Of a DNA stretch of 64,000 bases, positions 24,229-32,881 are shown piece by piece (position 1 is the first letter of the stretch; every line of letters begins with the position of its first letter). Under the pieces are notes generated by a model. It made no database searches and was not told the origin of the DNA. It was given only the letters and a program-made list of their open reading frames with translations. The stretch covers positions 3,410,001-3,474,000 of the forward strand of contig OZ244254.1 in the NCBI GenBank assembly GCA_965217205.1, written 5' to 3'. This DNA comes from Maricaulis sp947259345. Its GTDB lineage: Bacteria > Pseudomonadota > Alphaproteobacteria > Caulobacterales > Maricaulaceae. The translations under genes were made by a program, and so were the position numbers.

Positions 24229-26232
24229 GTGGAAGAAGAGACGGACACCCATGTCCAGGCGCTGATCACAGCGCAAAAGCAGATGTATGACAGCCGCTTC
24301 GATGCGGCTCTGGAGACGTTGCAGCCTGTGCTGGATGCGTCGCCGGATCATACTGATGCCCTCTACATGCAGGCGGTCTGCGCTCGCTATCTCAAACGAT
24401 ATGACGAAGCGCGTGCCGCGCTCGACCGGATCAAGCGCACCGCGCCCGATTTCGGTCGCGCCTTCCAGGAGGAAGGTCATCTCCTGCGCGCGCTCGGCAA
24501 GACGGAACGCGCCCTGATGGCCTACCAGCGGGCCTGCCGGTTCAACCCGGCGCTGGTCGCCAGCTGGCAGGCTCAGGCCGAGCTGCACCAAGCGGCTGGT
24601 CGTCCGGTGGAAGCCCGCAATGCAACGGCCCAGGCCGAGCGCATCAACGCGCTGCCGCGCGAGCTCGTCTCGGTCACCCACCTCCTGCACGAAGGCAAGC
24701 TGCTCAAGGCAGAAAGCCTTTGTCGGGCCTTTCTTCAGAAGAACCCGCACCATGTCGAGGCCATGCGGCTCCTGGCCGAGCTGGGCAATCGTTTCGGCGT
24801 CCTCGAGGATGCGGATTTTCTGCTCGAAAGTGCAATCGAGTTCGAGCCCGACAATACGCAATTGCGGCTCGACCATATCCAGGTCCTGCGCAAGCGACAG
24901 AAATTCACTGCGGCACTCGACCAGGCGCGCCATCTTTATGAGGGTGATCGCGACAACCCGATCTTCAAATCGCACTATGCGATCGAATGCATGCAGACCG
25001 GCAGCTATGACGAGGCGCTGGGCCTGTTCGACGAAATTCTTGCGGCGCTGCCGAACGATCCGGCGACCCTGACCTCGCGCGGTCATGCGCTGAAGACGCT
25101 GGGCCGTCAGGACGAGGCAATCGCCAGCTATCGCGCGGCCTTTGCCAGCAAGCCGGATCACGGGGACGCCTGGTATGGGTTGGCCAATCTCAAGACCTAC
25201 CGTTTCACGGATGATGAAATCGCCCGCATGAAGGCGCTCGAAGCGGGCTCGGACCTGGCCTTCCAGGACCGCGTCCATATCAGCTTCGCCCTCGCCAAGG
25301 CCTTCGAGGATCGCAACGAGATCGCCGAGGCCTTCGCCTTCTACGACAAGGGCAATACGCTGAAACGGGTCCAGACCCGCTACACGACCGAGCAGATGGA
25401 AGACGAGCTCCGGGCCCAGGCCGAAATTTGTGATGCCGCCCTGTTCGAGTCCCAGTCCGGGAAGGGCTGTATGGATCCGGACCCGATCTTTATCGTCGGC
25501 CTGCCGCGCGCAGGGTCAACCTTGCTGGAGCAAATCCTCGCCTCCCACAGCCAGGTGGACGGTACACTGGAACTGCCCAATATCCTCGCCCTCTCGCATC
25601 GTTTGCGCGGTCGCAAACGCCTGAGTGACAAGACGCGCTATCCGCGCATCCTGCACGAGTTGAGCGAAGAGCAGCTGGCGGAGCTGGGCCGGGACTATAT
25701 CGACAATACCCGCATCCACCGTGCCGACGCGCCGCGCTTTACCGACAAGATGCCCAATAATTTTCGCCATATCGGTCTGATCAAGCTGATCCTGCCGAAT
25801 GCCCGGATCATTGATGCCCGTCGTCATCCGATGGCCTGCTGCTTCTCCGGCTTCAAGCAATTATTCGCCGAGGGGCAGGAATTCACCTATGGCCTTGAAG
25901 AAATCGGGCACTACTATCGCAATTATGTCTCGCTGATGGATCATTGGGATCGGGTCCTGCCCGGCCAGATACTCCGCGTGAACTATGAGGGCGTCGTCGC
26001 CGATCTGGACGGGCAGGTGCGGCGTCTTCTCGATTTTTGCGGTCTGCCGTTTGAGCAGGCCTGTATCGACTTCCATGCCACCGAGCGTGCGGTGCGGACC
26101 GCCAGTTCGGAACAGGTACGCCAACCGATTTTCGATAGCGGCGTCGCGCAATGGAAGAAATTCGAGACCCATCTCGATCCGCTCAAACAGGCGCTTGGTC
26201 CAGCGCTTGAGGCTTACCATACCCACGCCTGA
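24229..26232 (+). CDS. TPR-sulfotransferase
   Basis: This 667-residue protein has about ten TPR-like helical repeats over the first 400 residues. A PAPS-dependent sulfotransferase domain follows. Its 5'-phosphosulfate loop is at about 418-432 (IVGLPRAGSTLLEQ), and the 3'-phosphate-binding region is RHPMACCFSGFKQLF. TPR-sulfotransferases sulfate proteins or small molecules; the acceptor is unknown. No signal peptide or membrane segment is seen. GTG at 24229 is chosen for GGTGGAG at 24214-24220; an upstream GTG at 24199 falls in the terminator tail. It is followed 27 bp later by a BCCT carrier. Confidence 0.85.
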   Translation: MEEETDTHVQALITAQKQMYDSRFDAALETLQPVLDASPDHTDALYMQAVCARYLKRYDEARAALDRIKRTAPDFGRAFQEEGHLLRALGKTERALMAYQRACRFNPALVASWQAQAELHQAAGRPVEARNATAQAERINALPRELVSVTHLLHEGKLLKAESLCRAFLQKNPHHVEAMRLLAELGNRFGVLEDADFLLESAIEFEPDNTQLRLDHIQVLRKRQKFTAALDQARHLYEGDRDNPIFKSHYAIECMQTGSYDEALGLFDEILAALPNDPATLTSRGHALKTLGRQDEAIASYRAAFASKPDHGDAWYGLANLKTYRFTDDEIARMKALEAGSDLAFQDRVHISFALAKAFEDRNEIAEAFAFYDKGNTLKRVQTRYTTEQMEDELRAQAEICDAALFESQSGKGCMDPDPIFIVGLPRAGSTLLEQILASHSQVDGTLELPNILALSHRLRGRKRLSDKTRYPRILHELSEEQLAELGRDYIDNTRIHRADAPRFTDKMPNNFRHIGLIKLILPNARIIDARRHPMACCFSGFKQLFAEGQEFTYGLEEIGHYYRNYVSLMDHWDRVLPGQILRVNYEGVVADLDGQVRRLLDFCGLPFEQACIDFHATERAVRTASSEQVRQPIFDSGVAQWKKFETHLDPLKQALGPALEAYHTHA

Positions 26233-26259
26233 TGCTGACGCGAAAGCGAGGAATACCCA

Positions 26260-28230
26260 ATGCGTAGAATAGAACCCGCCGTCTTCTTTCCTGCTGCCAT
26301 ACTGGCCCTTGTTGGTGTGGCCTATGCGGTCATAGCCGGCGACCAGGCAGAACGCATTTTCGACAGCCTCCGCGTCGCAATCACGGATTCCACTGGCTGG
26401 ATATATACCGTCAGCGTGGGCTTCTTCCTGGTGGCCCTGTTGATCCTCGCCTTCTCGGACTGGGGGCGGATCAAGCTGGGGCCGGACGAAAGCGAGCCAG
26501 AATTCGGTTTTGCCCCCTGGTTTGCCATGCTGTTTTCCGCCGGCATGGGTATCGGCCTCATGTTCTTCGGGGTCGCCGAGCCACTGACCCACTATATCTT
26601 CCCGCCAGAAGGCGACCCGGAAACCGTTGAAGCGGCGCGCCATGCGATGGTGCTGACCTTCTTCCACTGGGGCATTCATGCCTGGGGCATTTATGTCGTG
26701 GTCGGGTTGTCGCTGGCCTATTTCACCTACCGGCACGGCCTGCCCCTGACCATTCGATCGGCGCTGCATCCGCTGATCGGCGACCGGATCTATGGTCCGA
26801 TCGGCCATGTTGTTGATACCGTTGCGGTGCTGGGTACGTTATTTGGTGTCGCGACATCCCTCGGTTTCGGGGTGACCCAGATCAATGCCGGTCTCAATCA
26901 GCTTTTCGAGATTCCGATCTCGACGGATATCCAGCTCATCCTGATCGCGGCGATCACGGCGCTGGCAACCCTGTCCGTCGTTGCGGGTCTGGACGCTGGC
27001 ATCCGCCGCTTGTCGGAATTCAATCTCTATCTGGCCATTGCCCTGATCGGTTTCGTGGTCCTGGCCGGGCCGACAATTTTCCTGATCTCCGCCTATGTCC
27101 AGAATATCGGCGAGTATCTCGATCAACTGGCCACACTCACCTTCAATCTCGACGCCTATGGCGACGGGGCCTGGGTCGGTGACTGGACGTTGTTCTACTG
27201 GGGTTGGTGGATTTCCTGGTCACCCTTTGTCGGCATGTTCATCGCGCGCATCTCGCGTGGCCGGACAATCCGCGAATTTATCTTCGGCGTCCTGCTCGGG
27301 CCAACGGCCTTCACCTTCTTCTGGATGACGGTTTATGGCGACAGCGCCCTGCGCCTGGCCCTGTCCGGTGTTGCGGACGAGCTGGTCAATGTCGTGAGGG
27401 ATGGCAATAGCGAGCTGGCGCTGTTTGCCTTCCTCGAACATTTGCCATTCAGCTCTATTACTTCGGTGCTGGCGATCATCCTTGTGGCGACGTTCTTTGT
27501 GACCTCTTCGGATTCCGGCTCACTGGTCAAAGCCACCCTGGCGTCGGGCGGCAGCCTCAATCCGCCGGTCTCTCAACGCTTGTTCTGGGCGCTGGCGGAA
27601 GGCGGAGTGGCCGCAGCCTTGCTGGTCACTGGCGGGCTTGCAGCCCTGCAATCGGCAACCATCGCAGCGGCATTGCCGTTTACGTTGATCCTGCTGCTCG
27701 CCTTTGTCGGTCTGATACGGGCCTTCTCGCACGAGACAGCCCGCAAGGCGGGGGTCAAGACAGCGGTCCAATTGCCGGTCGAGGGCGCCACCATGCCATG
27801 GCGGGCGCGCTTGCGTCTCATGTTCTCGCGTCCGACCGGCAAGGAGGTTGACGGCTACATCGAGAAAACCGTTGTGCCGGCATTGGCCGAAATTTCCGAA
27901 GAGCTGAAGACGCACGGCTATGAAGTCGAGCTGACCCAGTCCAAGGGCGAGGCCGGCATGCGGGTCCACGATGCAGACAAGCCGGAATTCGTGTTCCGTG
28001 TGGAAAGACGCCTCTATGACGCGCCCTATTTCTCCACGCCCGAGTCCGAAGAGACGGCGGAAGCCTCCGAGAGCCCGGACGAGGAATACGCCCGCGCCGA
28101 GGTCATGCTGTCGGAAGGTGGCCAGCATTACTGCGTTTACGGCTACTCCAAGGTCCAATTGATCCGCGAAGTCCTGCGCAATTTCGAGCGTCACCTTCAA
28201 TGGCTCTACCACATCTCGAAGAATGGCTAG
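26260..28230 (+). CDS. BCCT-family betaine/choline/carnitine carrier
   Basis: The 656-residue inner-membrane protein has about 12 transmembrane helices. It has the family glycine-rich segment GMGIGLMFFGVAEPL and the tryptophan-rich signature WGWWISWSPFVGMFIARISRG. A hydrophilic C-terminal domain of about 150 residues follows, as in the long BetT type where that tail senses osmolality. It is a sodium- or proton-coupled importer of quaternary ammonium compounds. GCGAGGA precedes the ATG. It lies just after the sulfotransferase gene and may be co-transcribed; a functional link is not evident. Confidence 0.92.
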   Translation: MRRIEPAVFFPAAILALVGVAYAVIAGDQAERIFDSLRVAITDSTGWIYTVSVGFFLVALLILAFSDWGRIKLGPDESEPEFGFAPWFAMLFSAGMGIGLMFFGVAEPLTHYIFPPEGDPETVEAARHAMVLTFFHWGIHAWGIYVVVGLSLAYFTYRHGLPLTIRSALHPLIGDRIYGPIGHVVDTVAVLGTLFGVATSLGFGVTQINAGLNQLFEIPISTDIQLILIAAITALATLSVVAGLDAGIRRLSEFNLYLAIALIGFVVLAGPTIFLISAYVQNIGEYLDQLATLTFNLDAYGDGAWVGDWTLFYWGWWISWSPFVGMFIARISRGRTIREFIFGVLLGPTAFTFFWMTVYGDSALRLALSGVADELVNVVRDGNSELALFAFLEHLPFSSITSVLAIILVATFFVTSSDSGSLVKATLASGGSLNPPVSQRLFWALAEGGVAAALLVTGGLAALQSATIAAALPFTLILLLAFVGLIRAFSHETARKAGVKTAVQLPVEGATMPWRARLRLMFSRPTGKEVDGYIEKTVVPALAEISEELKTHGYEVELTQSKGEAGMRVHDADKPEFVFRVERRLYDAPYFSTPESEETAEASESPDEEYARAEVMLSEGGQHYCVYGYSKVQLIREVLRNFERHLQWLYHISKNG

Positions 28231-28469
28231 ACCGCCCTGGTGACCACATGAGTGTTGACCGTCGCGGCACGATGGATCGGCCGGCCCTTCGCCTCGTGCT
28301 TGTGGTGTCTCGAGACGGCAGGCGCCATCGGCCGAGGACTGCAGCGTCGGTGCCAAATACCGCACCAGCGCGCTGGGGCATAAAGGAAATTTCAACGTCG
28401 GCCGGTTAACCCTCTGGCCATCCGGACTGCGCGCGTGGGCGCGCCAGGTGGCAAGGGGGAGCCGGCGAA

Positions 28470-29348
28470 TTGACTTTGATCCATACCATGATCGCAGGTC
28501 TGGGACTGGCGTCCGCCGCCAGCCTTGCCGCGACGGCGCAAGCCCAGGATTTCGAAACCGGCGGCAAGCTTCTTCTCACCCGCGGCATCAGCACGATCGA
28601 AGGGTCGGGTGGTGGTGGGTTGTCCAGCTGGGCGCTGATCACCGGCAATGAGACCGAGCGTGGTATTGGCGGGACCGCCCATGCGACCCAGGTCGAGCTT
28701 GAGGATTTCCGTTTTCAGTCCGCCGGTTTCGCGATTGGTATTCATGACCGTTTCGAACTGTCCTGGACGCGCCAGCGCTTCGACACACAGGACGCAGGCG
28801 CCGCGCTGGGTCTGGGCCAGGGCTTCACATTCGAGCAGGACGTGATCGGCGCGAAAATTCGCCTGTTTGGCGATGCGGTGTATGATCAGGACAGTTGGGT
28901 GCCGCAGGTCGCACTGGGCGTTCAGCACAAGTCGAACAATCAGGGCGCCATCGTGCGGGCGGTCGGGGCCGCAGATGACAGCGGTTACGACGTCTATCTC
29001 GCCGCGACGAAGCTCCTCCTCGAGCACAGCCTCCTTCTGAACGCGACCCTGCGATGGACGGAAGCCAACCAGACCGGCCTGCTGGGTTATGGCGGGCTGA
29101 ATGATCACTCGCTTCAGGGTGAGTTCTCGGCCGGATACATGCTCTCGCGTCGCTTCATCATCGGGGCGGAGTATCGGTTCAAGCCGGACAATCTCGGCTT
29201 TGCCGGCGAGGATGACTGGGTCGATCTCTTCGCCGCCTATGCGGTCAACCAGCACCTGACCGTCACAGCCGCCTGGGTCGACCTCGGCTCGATCGCGACC
29301 TTCGACGATCAGCGCGGCTTCTATCTTTCCCTCCAGGCCGGATTCTAG
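28470..29348 (+). CDS. DUF3034 outer-membrane barrel-like protein
   Basis: The 292-residue exported protein has a signal peptide ending near ATAQAQ. Beta-strand-rich sequence follows, ending in the aromatic SLQAGF expected of an outer-membrane barrel. It matches the DUF3034 family in length and in its GGKLLLTRGIS start and WVDLGSIA end. TTG at 28470 is preferred because AAGGGGGAG is 8 bp upstream; an ATG six codons in is the alternative. It opens a four-gene cassette with 9 bp to the globin gene. The function is unknown; a pore or anchoring role is a guess. Confidence 0.8.
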   Translation: MTLIHTMIAGLGLASAASLAATAQAQDFETGGKLLLTRGISTIEGSGGGGLSSWALITGNETERGIGGTAHATQVELEDFRFQSAGFAIGIHDRFELSWTRQRFDTQDAGAALGLGQGFTFEQDVIGAKIRLFGDAVYDQDSWVPQVALGVQHKSNNQGAIVRAVGAADDSGYDVYLAATKLLLEHSLLLNATLRWTEANQTGLLGYGGLNDHSLQGEFSAGYMLSRRFIIGAEYRFKPDNLGFAGEDDWVDLFAAYAVNQHLTVTAAWVDLGSIATFDDQRGFYLSLQAGF

Positions 29349-29357
29349 GAGCGCTCC

Positions 29358-29867
29358 ATGTCATTCAACTCGATTTTGATCGCGGGCCTGACGTCCATCG
29401 CCTTCACGGTATCAGCCCACGCAGCACAGCCGCCGCACGCCATGCCGGGTGAACTGGAAGTGGATCCCTATGAAGTCTCCAACGCCAATGCCGGTGCCGA
29501 GCCGATTACGGACCCGGCTGTCCTGGCGGCCTTTAATGGCGAGGCCGGTATTGCCCGGATCGTGGACGGGCTGATCGCGGGCATTCAGGCCGATGAGCGC
29601 ATTGAAGGTGTTTTCCGCGCGTCGGACTGGCCGCGCCTGCGGCGGACGCTGATCGAGCAGTTCTGCTATATTCTGGGTGGTCCGTGTGACTATACTGGCC
29701 GCTCCATGGCCTCCGTTCATGTCGATCACGGCGTCACCACGGCAGAATTCAACGCGCTGGTTGAAAACCTTCAGGACGCGATGGATGCCGAGGGTGTTCC
29801 TTTCGCCATGCAGAATCGCTTCCTCGCGCGGCTCGCCCCCATGCACGGCGATGTCGTGACCCGCTGA
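29358..29867 (+). CDS. exported group 1 truncated hemoglobin
   Basis: The 169-residue protein has a signal peptide of about 22 residues (cleavage after SAHA). The truncated-globin domain is at about 55-165. FCYILGGPCDYTGRSM and VHVDHGVTTAEFN are the family hallmarks, with H121 as the likely proximal heme ligand. Truncated globins bind O2 or NO and some dioxygenate NO; secretion to the periplasm is uncommon. The location between an outer-membrane-like protein and a copper protein suggests an envelope gas-handling or sensing role. Heme binding is inferred. Confidence 0.85.
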   Translation: MSFNSILIAGLTSIAFTVSAHAAQPPHAMPGELEVDPYEVSNANAGAEPITDPAVLAAFNGEAGIARIVDGLIAGIQADERIEGVFRASDWPRLRRTLIEQFCYILGGPCDYTGRSMASVHVDHGVTTAEFNALVENLQDAMDAEGVPFAMQNRFLARLAPMHGDVVTR

Positions 29868-29908
29868 CGCTTCACGCAATCCTAAATTCTTCAAGGTATG
29901 CCTTCGTC

Positions 29909-30526
29909 ATGATCTCGATACGTCGCCTGCTTCGCTTCGCGCTTCTCGCCCTCGGTCTCGCCGCTTGTCCGGGCCTTGCCGGCGCTGCGGAATTGCGGGT
30001 CAGTGTCACCAATTCAGCGGGCGAGCCCGTGCCCAACGCCGTGGTCAGCCTGCCTGGCGAGTTGACTGCGGATTTCATTCCGGCGGAACCACTTGAAATG
30101 GCACAGGTGGACGTCCAGTTCGACCCCTTCGTCCTGGTGGTGCCGCGCGGCGCAGAGGTGTTCTTCCCCAATCGTGACCGGGTGCGCCATCACGTCTATT
30201 CCTTCGCCCGTGGAAATCAGTTTGAACTCGAGCTTTACGGGCGTGAGCAGGAACGCAGCGTCGCCTTTTCGGCTGCCGGTGCCGTGCCGCTGGGCTGTAA
30301 TATTCATGACCAGATGATCGCCTTCATCCGGGTCGTCGACACGCCCTTCGCCGTGCGGACCGATGGAGATGGTGTTGCGGTCCTGACCGGTGTCCCGACC
30401 GGCATGACCACGCTGACCGTGTGGCACCCCTATGGCAATGCCGAGAATAATCTGGTGACGCTGGATTTTGATCCGGCGGTCGATCCGGCGCCGCAGGTCA
30501 CGCTCGACATTCTGGGGCAGCACTGA
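29909..30526 (+). CDS. exported cupredoxin-like protein (methylamine-utilisation-protein-like)
   Basis: The 205-residue protein has a signal peptide of about 26 residues. A cupredoxin fold follows with type-1 copper ligands in order: H94 or H95 (RHHVYSF), C130 (LGCN), H133 and M136 (HDQM). A C-terminal carboxypeptidase-regulatory-like beta domain (GVPTGMTTLTVWHP) completes it. Proteins annotated this way accept or donate electrons in the periplasm; a link to methylamine itself is not supported here because no mau genes are present. It lies between the globin gene and the c-di-GMP gene (5 bp gap). Confidence 0.82.
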   Translation: MISIRRLLRFALLALGLAACPGLAGAAELRVSVTNSAGEPVPNAVVSLPGELTADFIPAEPLEMAQVDVQFDPFVLVVPRGAEVFFPNRDRVRHHVYSFARGNQFELELYGREQERSVAFSAAGAVPLGCNIHDQMIAFIRVVDTPFAVRTDGDGVAVLTGVPTGMTTLTVWHPYGNAENNLVTLDFDPAVDPAPQVTLDILGQH

Positions 30527-30531
30527 CCAAG

Positions 30532-32880
30532 ATGCTGACCTTCCGTTCTCTCCGCACCAAATTGGCCGTCATTTATGCCGGCCTGTTCAGCCTTGTGCTG
30601 CTCAGTGTCGGAGCCGCGGCGCTGTTCACGGTTCAGAACAGTGCGACCGGCATGGTGCGTGGTGAGATGTCGGCCACCGCCGCCGTGTTCAACCGCATCT
30701 GGGACATGCACGCCGAGCAGATGGGCGATGCCGCGGACATCCTGTCCCGCGATTTTGGTTTTCGGGCCGCCGTCGCCACGCGGGACGATCCGACCATCGA
30801 CTCGGCGCTGGAAAACCTGCGCCAGCGTTTCGGCTTCGACCTTGCCTTTGTGATGACCGAGAACGGCTCAATCGTCGGCGTCGAGCCCAGCGGTCTGGAA
30901 ATGCGGGACGGTGCCCTCTTCGAGATATTGTCCAGTCGTGATTCGGCGGGCGGTGTCCTGCTGATCGCCGGAGCTCCGCACCACGCGGTGGCCAGACCGG
31001 TTCGGGCGCCCACGCGGGTCGGCTGGGTGGTCTTCGCCTATCGGCTCTCGGAAACCGGGCTATCGGACCTCACAGAATTGTCTTCCATCCCGTTGGATGC
31101 CCGCCTGTACTGGCGTGAGTCGGACGGTGACTGGACGGCCCAGGATCCCGACGCGCCGGGGTTGACCCACTATACGGGCGGCGAGATCGATATTGCGCAA
31201 TTTGACCGCGGGGTCCGGTACACACCGGGCAAGGCGGCGCTGGCCAGTATCCTGCCGATCGATGCCTTCATCGACGGTCTGCCCGTCGCGCTGGTTCTGG
31301 AATATCCCGTCGCGCTGGCCATGGCGCCGTTTCGCGGCATGTTCGTATCGATTGCCGCGGCCGGACTGGCCGGACTTCTGGTCCTGATCGTCGGCACCTG
31401 GATATTGGCCCGCGGGCTGACCAATCCGATCCAGGCCCTCGAGCGGGCCGCCCGTCGGCTCGCCGACGGTGAGGCCATGCGGGTTGATTTGGCCGGTCGC
31501 GACGAGATTGCCCGCCTGGCATCAAGCTTCAACACGATGGGTGAAACCATTGCCGCGCGTGAGCAGCGCATTCGCGAATTGGCCCTGCGGGATAGCGAAA
31601 CAGGTTTGCCGAACCTGGCGGCGCTCGAGGGCGAGGTCGAAATGCGGCTCCTCACGCACCCGGCCGATCAGGTTTACGCCTTGACCATCGGGATTGATCG
31701 GTTTGCCGAAATCCGGGCCGCCATCGGCTACCGGCTGGCCTCCCGGATCCTTGCCCGGATCGAAGAACGCTTGTGTCGGGTCTGTCCGGAGGCCTTCATC
31801 GGTCGCACCGCCTCCGATACGCTCGGAGTGGTCCTGACGGCGACAGATTTTCGCATGGCATTGGGGGGCGCGGCCGAGCTGTGCGCGAACGCCAACCAGG
31901 CTGTTGCGATCGAGGACGAGCGCGTCGATGTGCATGCTGCGGTCGGCTTGGTCTCCGTCGACAAGGCGGCCGACACCGGCTTGAGCGTGATCGAATGTTC
32001 GGCGGTTGCCCTCGACCAGGCGCGTCAGGCCGATGTGCCGGTCACCGTGTTCGATTCTGAACGGTATGGTGATCCAACCGTGAAGCTGTCGCTCATGAGT
32101 CGGATGATGGACGGTCTGGGCAACGGGCATCTCTTTCTCGCCTATCAGCCCAAATACGATTTCCGCACTCAACAGACCACGGCGGTCGAAGCCCTGCTGC
32201 GCTGGCAAGACCCTGAGCGCGGTTTCATCGGGCCGGACGATTTCATTCCGTTGGCCGAGGAGACGGGCCACATCCTGCCGCTCACCGAATGGGTGCTCGA
32301 CCGGGCGATCGCCGATCAGGTACGCATGCGGGCAGCGGGACATGACCTGCAGGTTGCCATCAACATCTCCGGACGATTGGTCAGTGACGAACGGTTCATT
32401 CGTCACGCATTGGACCGGCTTTCCCGCCATAGTGGCCGCATCTGTTTCGAGATCACCGAGACCGCGGTCATCAACAAGCCGGACGCGGCGCTGGAAAACA
32501 TCCATGTGCTTCGCGACGCCGGTATTTCGGTCTCGATCGATGACTATGGCGCAGGCCTGTCCTCGCTGTCCTATCTGCGCTCGATCCCGGCGGAGGAGTT
32601 GAAGATCGACAAGGCTTTCGTGCTGGAACTCGGCACGGTGCAGTCGGATCGTCTTCTCGTGAAATCGACCATCGATCTGGCCCATAGTCTTGGTATGAAA
32701 GTCACGGCCGAAGGTGTGGAGGATGCGGAAAGTATCGCCATCCTGGCCAGCATGGGCGCGGATTATGCGCAGGGCTATCATATCGGTCGGCCGATGCCGC
32801 TCGCAGGTTTCCTGGATTATATGCAGGAACGTGGTAGCGAATCCGACACCGATCGCGATGATGCGCGGGCGGCCGGCTAG
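30532..32880 (+). CDS. membrane HAMP / degenerate GGDEF / EAL c-di-GMP phosphodiesterase
   Basis: The 782-residue protein has an N-terminal membrane helix (about 12-32), a periplasmic sensor region to about 260, a second helix, and HAMP (about 290-345). A GGDEF domain follows in which the signature is replaced by ASDTL (427-431), so cyclase activity is unlikely. The EAL domain looks intact: E553-A-L, NISGRL, EITETA, DDYGAG, LKIDKAF and AEGVED. It should hydrolyse c-di-GMP in response to an envelope signal. Its operon with an exported globin and copper protein suggests that they detect or relay that signal. Confidence 0.9.
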   Translation: MLTFRSLRTKLAVIYAGLFSLVLLSVGAAALFTVQNSATGMVRGEMSATAAVFNRIWDMHAEQMGDAADILSRDFGFRAAVATRDDPTIDSALENLRQRFGFDLAFVMTENGSIVGVEPSGLEMRDGALFEILSSRDSAGGVLLIAGAPHHAVARPVRAPTRVGWVVFAYRLSETGLSDLTELSSIPLDARLYWRESDGDWTAQDPDAPGLTHYTGGEIDIAQFDRGVRYTPGKAALASILPIDAFIDGLPVALVLEYPVALAMAPFRGMFVSIAAAGLAGLLVLIVGTWILARGLTNPIQALERAARRLADGEAMRVDLAGRDEIARLASSFNTMGETIAAREQRIRELALRDSETGLPNLAALEGEVEMRLLTHPADQVYALTIGIDRFAEIRAAIGYRLASRILARIEERLCRVCPEAFIGRTASDTLGVVLTATDFRMALGGAAELCANANQAVAIEDERVDVHAAVGLVSVDKAADTGLSVIECSAVALDQARQADVPVTVFDSERYGDPTVKLSLMSRMMDGLGNGHLFLAYQPKYDFRTQQTTAVEALLRWQDPERGFIGPDDFIPLAEETGHILPLTEWVLDRAIADQVRMRAAGHDLQVAINISGRLVSDERFIRHALDRLSRHSGRICFEITETAVINKPDAALENIHVLRDAGISVSIDDYGAGLSSLSYLRSIPAEELKIDKAFVLELGTVQSDRLLVKSTIDLAHSLGMKVTAEGVEDAESIAILASMGADYAQGYHIGRPMPLAGFLDYMQERGSESDTDRDDARAAG

Positions 32881-32881
32881 C

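Noticed and set aside
28245..28409. short plus-strand frame between the BCCT and DUF3034 genes
   Set aside because: No convincing ribosome binding site and an Arg-rich product without recognisable features.
29909..30526. true methylamine-utilisation function for the copper protein
   Set aside because: No mau-type dehydrogenase or maturation genes are present; only the cupredoxin fold and copper ligands are supported.
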